NCBI GenBank assembly: GCA_002373855.1
Contig: DFKO01000119.1
Coordinates: 1 to 9,841, forward strand
Reading direction: 5' to 3'
Source: Lachnospiraceae bacterium UBA3643
GTDB lineage: Bacteria; Bacillota; Clostridia; Lachnospirales; Lachnospiraceae
DNA: 9,841 nucleotides
This document shows positions 1-5,793 of the stretch, piece after piece. Numbering within the stretch: position 1 is the first letter of the stretch; every line of letters starts with the position of its first letter. A program made the position numbers and the translations under genes. The notes beneath the pieces are model-generated. The model was not told the DNA's origin and did no database searches. It worked only from the letters and a program-made list of their open reading frames with translations.

Positions 1-1
1 T

Positions 2-970
2 GCACTTTACATCTTTGCCATCAATTTCAAATACAGAGTATTCGCCTGTTGATTCAACAGTAATATCATCATAAAGGTTTACGATAGGCTCAATGTACTC
101 ATGATTTTCCTTGAAAGGATTGAAATCGTGCTCTTTTGCTTTTTCATATGAATCAAAAATATTGAATTTAATCTGTTTAAAAATATCAGCCTGTTCAGCC
201 GGTGCTGATCCGAGAGAGCCTCCAAGGTAAGGAGAAGAAAGGATGTCTGAACCAAGCTTTTCCGAGTCAAATGTTAAATATCCTGAGAGGAAATTGTTCT
301 CTGTAAATGATATGTCGGAATCATTAAGGAATACATCAAAGTCAATAAGCTTTGTACCATTAAATTTACCGCCGAGATTCATATATACCTCACGGTTATC
401 CATGTCCACATCAGAGTGAATAGTGAGGCCGGCTCCGTATGCCATGGAAATATCCTGAGGCAGTGAAGCTTTGTCGAGGGTCATATCAAAATCGAGACTG
501 AAAGGACCCTGGATCATTTCATCATACTGACTTTTTATATCTGAGAATGTCACATATTCCGAATTTTTAGACTCAGTGTATCCTGAAAGCTCGGCGATAA
601 TATTGTTTGTACCGAAGGTGTTTACAAAAGCCTTAACAACTCTCTGCTTGGGGGTAGAGAATATATTTGTAAAGAAGAATAAAAATGCATAAATACCGGC
701 GCAAAGTATAAGAACCAGAAGTATTATGAGTACTGCAATACCTGCGTTTCCACCAGAGCTTTTCTTATTCTGTTTCTTGGCCTCTTTAGCAGCCGCTTTA
801 GCAGCCTTGGCATCAGCCTTCTGCTGAGCCTTAATCTCCTTTGCGGTCATTGCAGCAATATCATCCTTTTTTTCATCAATTTCGGGCATTTTAGCTCCGC
901 AAGATTCACAGAATTTAGATGTTATTTTGTTTTCTTTTCCGCATACCGGACAAAACTGTTTATCACTCAT
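2..970 (-). CDS. Zinc-ribbon, membrane-anchored extracytoplasmic protein (3' end outside window)
   Basis: This gene starts at the ATG at 970 and runs off the left edge; 323 codons are visible with no stop. Residues 7-24 form a CxxC-x10-CxxC zinc ribbon (C7, C10, C21, C24). A charged Lys/Ala-rich linker follows (about 30-75), then one hydrophobic segment (about 78-100). The rest is a long polar domain with many Asp/Asn/Ser residues that should lie outside the cell. The layout is that of zinc-ribbon proteins common in Clostridia, whose outer domains are mostly uncharacterised; I do not recognise this outer domain with certainty. A GGGAGGA Shine-Dalgarno sequence (978-984) lies 7 bases before the ATG and fixes the start. 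The gene is divergent from the helicase and has its own extended -10 promoter. A role in envelope sensing or anchoring is only inference from topology. Confidence 0.85.
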   Translation of the reverse strand, partial: MSDKQFCPVCGKENKITSKFCESCGAKMPEIDEKKDDIAAMTAKEIKAQQKADAKAAKAAAKEAKKQNKKSSGGNAGIAVLIILLVLILCAGIYAFLFFFTNIFSTPKQRVVKAFVNTFGTNNIIAELSGYTESKNSEYVTFSDIKSQYDEMIQGPFSLDFDMTLDKASLPQDISMAYGAGLTIHSDVDMDNREVYMNLGGKFNGTKLIDFDVFLNDSDISFTENNFLSGYLTFDSEKLGSDILSSPYLGGSLGSAPAEQADIFKQIKFNIFDSYEKAKEHDFNPFKENHEYIEPIVNLYDDITVESTGEYSVFEIDGKDVKC

Positions 971-977
971 TAATTAA

Positions 978-984
978 TCCTCCC
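978..984 (-). promoter_or_regulatory. Ribosome binding site of the zinc-ribbon protein gene
   Basis: Read on the minus strand this is GGGAGGA, seven bases before the ATG at 970. It is the strongest Shine-Dalgarno match I noted in the window and supports that start codon. Confidence 0.8.
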
Positions 985-1041
985 GTAACAAAATATTTAA
1001 TACAATAACTGTATATATTTACTTTGTTCCAAACAAAAATA

Positions 1042-1070
1042 ATTATATCAATTTTTGAGCTAAAATCCAA
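1042..1070 (-). promoter_or_regulatory. Extended -10 promoter for the zinc-ribbon protein gene
   Basis: On the minus strand TTGGAT (1070-1065) is followed after 17 bases by a perfect TATAAT (1047-1042). TGA directly precedes it, giving the extended -10 form TGATATAAT. Transcription would start near 1035, leaving a leader of roughly 65 bases. The -35 matches only its TTG, but the extended -10 compensates. I see no hairpin or riboswitch in the leader. Confidence 0.65.
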
Positions 1071-1102
1071 ATAATAGGGTGGTTTAACCCGCTAAAACCT
1101 TA

Positions 1103-1132
1103 TTGACTTTTCATTGGATAAAAGGTTATCAT
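1103..1132 (+). promoter_or_regulatory. Probable sigma-A promoter for the helicase gene
   Basis: TTGACT (1103-1108) and TATCAT (1127-1132) each match the housekeeping consensus at five of six positions and are separated by 18 bases. Transcription would start near 1139, giving a leader of about 70 bases. Together with the minus-strand promoter at 1042-1070 this makes the gap a back-to-back divergent promoter region. Confidence 0.5.
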
Positions 1133-1149
1133 AAGCTTGTCTGAAAAAG

Positions 1150-1164
1150 GCGGTATTTCACCGC
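1150..1164 (+). other. Small hairpin in the helicase leader
   Basis: GCGGT (1150-1154) and ACCGC (1160-1164) are perfect inverted arms around a five-base loop, in the predicted 5' untranslated leader of the helicase. It is GC-rich against an AT-rich background. It has no T-run after it, so it is not a terminator. It may simply stabilise the mRNA 5' end, or be chance. Confidence 0.35.
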
Positions 1165-1208
1165 AAATGTTTCCCAAATAAATAATATTTATTTGAAGGT
1201 TTTTTAGT

Positions 1209-3041
1209 ATGCAAAAAAATAATATGGATGGTGTAAACGAAGACCAGTTTATGGCTATTACTCATGTGGAAGGACCTATGATGGTACTGGCGGGGCCCGG
1301 AACCGGTAAAACTTTTGTGATCACAAGGAGACTTAAATATCTTTGTGAAGAAAAAGGTATTCCGGGAGAAAATATACTTGTAATCACATTTACTAAACCT
1401 GCGGCAACCGAAATGCAGGAACGGTTTGATAAATTAATGGGTGATAAATATTACCCTGTCACCTTTGGAACTTTTCATGCTGTTTATTATCATATCCTGC
1501 GCAGCTGTCCCGGGTATGAGGACCTTAATATAGTATCGGAAAAAGAAAAGAGGATATTTCTGAAAACTGTAATCGACAATCTGGGTCTGGAGATAACAGA
1601 CAGCAGTATCAGGGAGATGATACTCGGAGATATATCAAAAGTAAAAAATGACGGATCTGATCCGGCATTATATTCTGCCGGATACTTAAATGCCGAGGAG
1701 TTTTCTGCTGTATATAAAGATTACTGCAGGATGATGAAAGCAGAAAAAAAGATAGATTTTGATGATATGGTACTTGAGTGTTACAGGCTGTTATTAAATG
1801 ATAAAAAGGTTCTGGAAGAATGGCGGGAAAACTACAAATATATACTGATCGATGAGTTTCAGGATATAAACAGGATGCAGTTTGAGGTTATCAGGATGAT
1901 CGCAAGCCCGTTAAATAATCTTTTTATAGTAGGGGACGACGATCAGTCCATATACGGATTTCGCGGATCCGAGCCGGGTATCATGCTTGGATTTCCCGAT
2001 GAATATAAAGAATGTAAAAAGGTTAATCTGAAAAACAATTACAGGAGTACGGCTGATATTCTTGATAAGGCATCAGCTTTTATAAAGCTTAATGAAAAAA
2101 GATTTGATAAAAAACTGATATCTGCAAAAGGAAAAGGCAACGATGTATCGGTTATGTCATTTAAGACTGCTGAGGCAGAATATGAATTTATATTAAAGGT
2201 GATCAGTACGGCAAAGAGAACGGGCTCGTACAGGGATGTGGCACTTATATTCAGAACAAATATGCTTGCAAGGGCAGTGACCCAGATACTTGCTAAAAAC
2301 AAAATACCTTACTACTTTAAGGATAAACCGAGAAGCTTTACGGATCACTTTGCCTGCGGGGATATTTTGGCGATTATGAGATTTGCTCATGGGGAAAATA
2401 CAAGGGAAAATTTTTTTAAGTTTATGAACAAACCGGTCAGGTATATCAGCCGTGAACTTATTAAGTATGAGAAAGTCGAACTTAAAATACACGTTAAATA
2501 TAAGACTCTAAAACCATATCTTCGAAAAAATATTCAGAAACTCATATGGGATCTGGAGAGAGTCGGTAAAATGGAGCCTTATGCTGCGATCAATTATATA
2601 CGGAAAGGCATGGGCTACGAGAGCTGGCTGATGAAATATGCGAGAGAAAATAAATATAATCTTGAGGAAATAAATGAAGTCCTTGATATGATGACATCCG
2701 CTGCCATGCAGTATGATTCATATGAAGCATTTATGGAGTATATAGAGGATTACAAAGAGATGCTCGAGGATGCGGGAGAGAACAATTGTGACGAAGACAG
2801 GGTCACAATAATTACAATGCACAGCTCAAAAGGGCTTGAGTATAAAACAGTCATACTGCCTGACTTAAATGAAGGTCTCGTACCTCAGGCAAAAGCCCGT
2901 CGAAAAGAAGAAATAGAAGAGGAGCGCCGTGTATTTTACGTTGCTATGACCAGGGCTAAAGAGAATCTGTTTCTCACTTATCCCGAGAAAAAGGGCGATT
3001 ATAAAATGAGCCCCAGCAGATTTTTGAGAGAGATAAAATAA
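1209..3041 (+). CDS. UvrD/PcrA-type superfamily 1A DNA helicase
   Basis: This ATP-dependent 3'-5' DNA helicase is complete at 610 residues. Motifs in order: Q-motif glutamine at 13, Walker A AGPGTGKT (28-35), motif Ia TFTKPAATEM (60-69), TFH at 88-90, Walker B DEFQD (215-219), motif III GDDDQSIYGFRG (242-253), NNYRST (276-281), motif V TMHSSKGLEY (536-545) and motif VI ERRVFYVAMTRAKE (572-585). All ATP and DNA contact motifs look intact, so it should be active. It is over 100 residues shorter than typical PcrA (about 720-760), with a reduced stretch before motif V and almost no tail after motif VI; the PSRFLREI ending is typical. It is therefore probably a paralogue rather than the essential PcrA, and I give no symbol. 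A GAAGG site (1195-1199) lies nine bases before the ATG. The gene stands alone. Confidence 0.93.
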   Translation: MQKNNMDGVNEDQFMAITHVEGPMMVLAGPGTGKTFVITRRLKYLCEEKGIPGENILVITFTKPAATEMQERFDKLMGDKYYPVTFGTFHAVYYHILRSCPGYEDLNIVSEKEKRIFLKTVIDNLGLEITDSSIREMILGDISKVKNDGSDPALYSAGYLNAEEFSAVYKDYCRMMKAEKKIDFDDMVLECYRLLLNDKKVLEEWRENYKYILIDEFQDINRMQFEVIRMIASPLNNLFIVGDDDQSIYGFRGSEPGIMLGFPDEYKECKKVNLKNNYRSTADILDKASAFIKLNEKRFDKKLISAKGKGNDVSVMSFKTAEAEYEFILKVISTAKRTGSYRDVALIFRTNMLARAVTQILAKNKIPYYFKDKPRSFTDHFACGDILAIMRFAHGENTRENFFKFMNKPVRYISRELIKYEKVELKIHVKYKTLKPYLRKNIQKLIWDLERVGKMEPYAAINYIRKGMGYESWLMKYARENKYNLEEINEVLDMMTSAAMQYDSYEAFMEYIEDYKEMLEDAGENNCDEDRVTIITMHSSKGLEYKTVILPDLNEGLVPQAKARRKEEIEEERRVFYVAMTRAKENLFLTYPEKKGDYKMSPSRFLREIK

Positions 3042-3069
3042 AAAAACGGGTGAGGCAATGGCCTCACCC
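3035..3069 (-). terminator. Intrinsic terminator for the MATE-DUF1292 unit, possibly bidirectional
   Basis: GGGTGAGGC (3048-3056) and GCCTCACCC (3061-3069) form a perfect nine-base-pair, GC-rich stem with a four-base loop. On the minus strand it is followed by G, seven T, A and four T, a textbook terminator located 11 bases after the DUF1292 stop. On the plus strand it also lies just after the helicase stop (3039-3041), but there the following bases are only mildly T-rich, so it should end helicase transcripts less efficiently. The minus-strand T-run is made of the A-rich last codons and stop of the helicase gene. Confidence 0.9.
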
Positions 3070-3080
3070 ATACATTTTAC

Positions 3081-3425
3081 TTAGTTTTCTTCATCTACAA
3101 GCTCATCAAACTCTACGGTATCAAGATACTCATCAAATGCATCCGATACTTTTTCATACTCCTCATCATCGCCGATATAGATGAGCTCAGGCTCTGCATC
3201 GGGATTGCTTTCGTCTTCCTTATAGCCGTAGAGCCATACTTCACCGTCATTGTTCTCACCGTTTTCATCAAGGGGCAGGAGAGCGATGTAGTCGTTGCCT
3301 TCACATTCAAAGATCGTGACGATCGAACATTTGACATCAATACCGTCATCAAGAGTGATGGTCACATACATTTCTTCATCTTCGGGAAGATTTTCGATTG
3401 GTCCGTTATTTTTATTCTTTGCCAT
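3081..3425 (-). CDS. Small acidic DUF1292 family protein
   Basis: This predicted soluble 114-residue protein is very rich in Asp and Glu. The core ITLDDGIDVKCSIVTIFECEG, then DYIALLPL and a later ELIYIGDDEEY, matches the DUF1292 (YrzB-like) family, small Firmicutes proteins of unknown function. An ATG five codons upstream (3438-3440) lacks a ribosome site, whereas the ATG at 3425 has AAAGGA followed by a six-base spacer, so I chose the latter. In many Firmicutes the DUF1292 gene sits with ruvX (yqgF) and yrzL; here it instead follows a MATE transporter by 62 bases and is the last gene before a terminator. Co-transcription with the MATE gene is possible because no terminator lies between them, but it may also have its own promoter at 3467-3495. 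No enzymatic motif is visible. Confidence 0.88.
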   Translation of the reverse strand: MAKNKNNGPIENLPEDEEMYVTITLDDGIDVKCSIVTIFECEGNDYIALLPLDENGENNDGEVWLYGYKEDESNPDAEPELIYIGDDEEYEKVSDAFDEYLDTVEFDELVDEEN

Positions 3426-3430
3426 ATTTA

Positions 3431-3437
3431 TTCCTTT
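3431..3437 (-). promoter_or_regulatory. Start-deciding ribosome binding site of the DUF1292 gene
   Basis: The minus strand reads AAAGGAA here, with AGGA six bases before the ATG at 3425. The more upstream ATG at 3440 overlaps the start of this site and has no purine-rich sequence before it, so the shorter protein is preferred. Confidence 0.75.
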
Positions 3438-3466
3438 CATACCGGTTGGGTGATAAACTTAATAAG

Positions 3467-3495
3467 ATTTTATCAGTAATATTGCTCTTAGTCCA
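3467..3495 (-). promoter_or_regulatory. Possible internal promoter for the DUF1292 gene
   Basis: On the minus strand TGGACT (3495-3490) is followed after 17 bases by TAAAAT (3472-3467), preceded by TGA, so the -10 reads TGATAAAAT, as at two other promoters in this window. The -35 overlaps the end of the MATE gene and matches four of six positions. It would allow the DUF1292 protein to be made independently of the MATE gene. Confidence 0.45.
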
Positions 3496-4852
3496 TCTCT
3501 CTCGTAATATTCTTTACCCATTTGTATTTCATATAGTGATGGTAAACGGCAGGGATTTTTACAAACTCATCGAGAGTCAGGATAAATGCTACCACGAGGA
3601 CAGGGGCATTGAATACGAATGCTGCCAGGGCGCCCATGGGGACAACCACTGCCCATAATGTAATCACGTCACAGAACATACCAAACTTTGTATCACCTCC
3701 GGCCGGGAAGATACCGGCTATGATAGTAGAGTTTAACGAATTGCCGATTATGTAATAGCATGCCATAAACAGCATCCACTTAAGATAACGCCTTGCAACC
3801 ACTGTCATACTGATCGCATTTATATCCACCAGGTGAAGGACGATGGGGATGAGTCCCATGATAAAGAGCCCTGATCCAATACCTATAATAATCGAAAATC
3901 TCGTATACTTACCGCCGAGTCTCTTTGCCTCATCAAGTTTACCGCTGCCGAGCAGTCCTCCTATGATAATGCCGACGGCTGCGGCAACGCCCCAGCAAAA
4001 GCTTGCCACCATGGACCTGACTATGCTGGCGATTGAATTGGCAGCAACAGCATCATTACCAAGGTGACCGAGTATCACAGAGTACATGGTCACGCCGCCG
4101 CCCCAGCCCAGCTGATTTATAAGGAAAGGCACTGTATATTTTCTGTAATCTCTTATGAGTACTTTGTCATTTCGCCTAAAAAGAGCTCTCATATCATATC
4201 CGGGTACTTTATATCTGAAAATAAAATAGATAACAAGTACGACTTCAAATATTCTCGCACATACTGTAGCGAGAGCTGCTCCCTTTATACCCATCCGAGG
4301 CACCGGACCTATACCGAATATAAATATCCAGTTAAGCAATATGTTGACTACAACCGCAAGAGATCCGATCACAGAGCTAAGGAGCGGTCTGTCGCATACC
4401 TTAAGAGCTCCGAAATATATCTGGGATATTCCGGTCAGGAAATATGATGCGGCTACTACTCTAAGATAATCAGCACCCGGCTTTACCAGGGTAACGTCAT
4501 CAGTAAAGAAATACATCACCTGCTCAGGAAAGACAAGGGACACAAATGAGAACAGGAGTCCTACCATCACAGAATACCGGAGTGCCATTATAACGATTTT
4601 CTCAACACTCTTAATATCATTTTTGCCCCAGTACTGGGCACCCATAACGTTAAATCCGCTGACGAAAGCGCCGAAAAACAGGCTGTAAACAAATGCCATC
4701 TGAGTCGCAAGTGATACGGCTGACATGGCGTCCTGTTCCAAAAATCCCAGCATAAATGCATCCGAGGCACTCACAAGAGAAGCCATCAGATACTGGAAAG
4801 AAATAGGGCCTACTATTTTTAATAATTTTTTATAATCATTGTTTGTATTCAT
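3488..4852 (-). CDS. MATE family multidrug/cation antiporter
   Basis: This 454-residue inner-membrane protein has the usual MATE length and about twelve hydrophobic segments in two homologous halves. The first half has the typical PISFQYLMASLVSASDAFMLG opening (substrate-path helix) and a GIKGAALATVCARIFE stretch at the end of the half; the second half starts at INQLGWGGGVTMYSVILGHLG with AVAANSIASIVRSM. MATE proteins export organic cations and drugs in exchange for Na+ or H+; the substrate here cannot be told. The longest frame begins with GTG at 4861, but that GTG lies inside the AGGTG ribosome site, so ATG at 4852, six bases after it, is the better start. The gene is divergent from an ABC exporter operon and shares a palindrome-rich control region with it. 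The last residues are charged and cytoplasmic. Confidence 0.93.
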   Translation of the reverse strand: MNTNNDYKKLLKIVGPISFQYLMASLVSASDAFMLGFLEQDAMSAVSLATQMAFVYSLFFGAFVSGFNVMGAQYWGKNDIKSVEKIVIMALRYSVMVGLLFSFVSLVFPEQVMYFFTDDVTLVKPGADYLRVVAASYFLTGISQIYFGALKVCDRPLLSSVIGSLAVVVNILLNWIFIFGIGPVPRMGIKGAALATVCARIFEVVLVIYFIFRYKVPGYDMRALFRRNDKVLIRDYRKYTVPFLINQLGWGGGVTMYSVILGHLGNDAVAANSIASIVRSMVASFCWGVAAAVGIIIGGLLGSGKLDEAKRLGGKYTRFSIIIGIGSGLFIMGLIPIVLHLVDINAISMTVVARRYLKWMLFMACYYIIGNSLNSTIIAGIFPAGGDTKFGMFCDVITLWAVVVPMGALAAFVFNAPVLVVAFILTLDEFVKIPAVYHHYMKYKWVKNITREMD

Positions 4853-4858
4853 ATTATT

Positions 4859-4863
4859 CACCT
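4859..4863 (-). promoter_or_regulatory. Start-deciding ribosome binding site of the MATE gene
   Basis: The minus strand reads AGGTG, six bases before the ATG at 4852. The alternative GTG start at 4861 is part of this same AGGTG and so cannot use it, which favours the shorter reading. Confidence 0.7.
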
Positions 4864-4924
4864 GTATTTAGCATTTTACTATTAATTTGATTTTATTAAT
4901 ATCATATGTATGCAAAAAATATCA

Positions 4925-4962
4925 GAAATTATGATATAACATGGATGTTATGTCGTAATTTC
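4925..4962. repeat. 38-nt near-perfect palindrome (candidate operator or RNA stem)
   Basis: The left arm GAAATTATGATATAACAT (4925-4942) and right arm ATGTTATGTCGTAATTTC (4945-4962) are inverted copies around a central GG. Sixteen of eighteen positions are complementary and the other two would be G-U pairs in RNA, so a stem could form over nearly the whole length. It lies in the gap between divergent MATE and ABC operon starts. The left arm includes an extended -10-like TGATATAAC. I infer an operator for a dimeric repressor or a leader hairpin; I recognise no named regulator's consensus. Confidence 0.75.
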
Positions 4963-4975
4963 GAGGGAATAGTGA

Positions 4976-4987
4976 GTCATGGATGAC
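4976..4987. repeat. 12-nt palindrome sharing the CATGGATG core
   Basis: GTCAT (4976-4980) and ATGAC (4983-4987) flank a central GG. The eight central bases, CATGGATG, are identical to the centre of the larger palindrome at 4925-4962, and the two centres are 38 bases apart. It overlaps the candidate -35 element of the ABC operon promoter, which would suit a repressor site. Confidence 0.55.
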
Positions 4988-5012
4988 GAACGCCGAGAAA
5001 TTATGATAAAAT
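4983..5012 (+). promoter_or_regulatory. Candidate extended -10 promoter of the ABC exporter operon
   Basis: ATGACG (4983-4988) matches the -35 consensus at four of six positions. After 18 bases comes TAAAAT (5007-5012) preceded by TGA, giving TGATAAAAT. The twelve bases TTATGATAAAAT (5001-5012) recur exactly at the promoter of the DUF5662 gene (8848-8859), supporting promoter function. The -35 overlaps the second palindrome and the -10 region carries the third copy of the palindrome arm, so DNA-binding there would block initiation. Transcription would start near 5019. Confidence 0.45.
4997..5008 (+). repeat. Third copy of the palindrome arm
   Basis: GAAATTATGATA is an exact direct copy of the outer left arm of the large palindrome (4925-4936), 72 bases away. 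Its reverse complement also matches the right arm, so in a transcript spanning the region 4948-4962 could pair with 4997-5011 (12 of 15 complementary, 14 counting G-U) instead of with 4925-4942. Confidence 0.6.
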
Positions 5013-5013
5013 A

Positions 5014-5029
5014 ATAAATTATAATTTAT
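5014..5029. repeat. Perfect 16-bp AT palindrome before the ABC operon
   Basis: ATAAATTATAATTTAT is its own reverse complement without a mismatch. It contains no G or C, so chance is more likely than for the other two palindromes. It lies just downstream of the candidate -10 and 18 bases before the first start codon, where a bound protein or melted DNA could affect initiation. Its centre is 40 bases from that of the second palindrome. Confidence 0.45.
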
Positions 5030-5047
5030 GAAAAAAGGTTACAGGTC

Positions 5048-5782
5048 ATGGGAGAGGATAAAACCGTAACAGCTCATCATACTGCGTTATGGAAAGTTGT
5101 ATTAACTTTAATAGCAGAAACGCTGCTTTTTATATTTTTGATATATACTGTATTTAATTTCGTCAAGGTAATGGATATTTTCCTGATTCTTATTACCATG
5201 TTTTTCGTAGCATTCCCCCTTATCTCAGAAAAATATTTATCACTTCAGATTAACGGTATGTTTTTTGTCGCAACACTTGTATATGCATGCGGCAATATAG
5301 CCGGCACCATATTCTGCCTCTTTGCCAGAACACTCTGGTGTGACAAGCTCATGCACTGCTTTGCGGGTTTCCTGTTTGCATCCCTTGGGTATTATCATTT
5401 ATGTTTTCAAAAAAAATGTGAAATGAGAATGATAAATAAGAACATATTTGCTTTTTCTTTTTCGATGATGGTTTCTGTACTCTGGGAGATGGTAGAATTT
5501 ACCGTGGATATCATGTTTCATCTTGATATGCAGTTCGATATGTATGTTAATGAAATCAATACTCATTTAATATCTGACAGTTTTCGCGTGGTTACCCACA
5601 TAAATAACATAACTGAAACGGTTGTCGGGGATACTGTATTTCAGGGTTACCTTGATATAGGCCTCTTTGATACTATGTATGACCTCATAATGGGTGCGGC
5701 AGGCGCTCTTGTACTTGTAGTCTTTACGTGTATAGACAGGGACCGTCACCCCCTTGCCGTACTTAAGAGCAAAAAAGCGTAA
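5048..5782 (+). CDS. Polytopic membrane protein resembling YjdF/DUF2238
   Basis: This 244-residue membrane protein has about six hydrophobic segments (roughly 15-37, 44-60, 69-92, 101-119, 132-156, 209-227). Polar residues lie at conserved-looking places at the membrane: DKLMHCFAGF (99-108), WEMVE (146-150) and DTMYD (208-212). The D-x3-H-x2-G, WExxE and DTxxD order resembles the DUF2238/YjdF family of bacterial inner-membrane proteins of unknown function; this is a pattern match from memory. A polar, probably extracytoplasmic loop covers about 160-205. It is the first gene of the operon, 11 bases before the ATPase gene, so it may assist or gate the exporter. The ribosome site is weak (AAGG at 5035-5038, nine bases before ATG). 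A membrane-embedded enzyme is an alternative, given the acidic and histidine residues. Confidence 0.8.
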   Translation: MGEDKTVTAHHTALWKVVLTLIAETLLFIFLIYTVFNFVKVMDIFLILITMFFVAFPLISEKYLSLQINGMFFVATLVYACGNIAGTIFCLFARTLWCDKLMHCFAGFLFASLGYYHLCFQKKCEMRMINKNIFAFSFSMMVSVLWEMVEFTVDIMFHLDMQFDMYVNEINTHLISDSFRVVTHINNITETVVGDTVFQGYLDIGLFDTMYDLIMGAAGALVLVVFTCIDRDRHPLAVLKSKKA

Positions 5783-5793
5783 AGGGGAACAAA

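Noticed and set aside
1081..1099. GGTTT/AAACC inverted repeat upstream of the helicase
   Set aside because: Five pairs around a nine-base loop, upstream of the predicted transcription start; not distinguishable from chance.
3113..3352. Alternative minus-strand frame of 79 codons inside the DUF1292 gene
   Set aside because: It overlaps the recognisable DUF1292 frame, has a low-complexity Met/Ser-rich product and no ribosome site.
3452..3474. GATAAA/TTTATC inverted repeat between the MATE and DUF1292 genes
   Set aside because: Only six mostly A/T pairs around an 11-base loop, too weak for a terminator; the same bases are better explained as the -10 of a promoter.
4064..4447. Plus-strand open frame of 127 codons
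   Set aside because: It lies wholly within the MATE gene on the opposite strand, has no ribosome site and no recognisable protein pattern, and is rich in His/Tyr/Ser as expected of a mirror frame.
4862..4924. Promoter for the MATE gene
   Set aside because: Several -10-like sequences occur on the minus strand (for example TATTAA after TGA), but none has a convincing -35 at 16-18 bases, so I did not list one.
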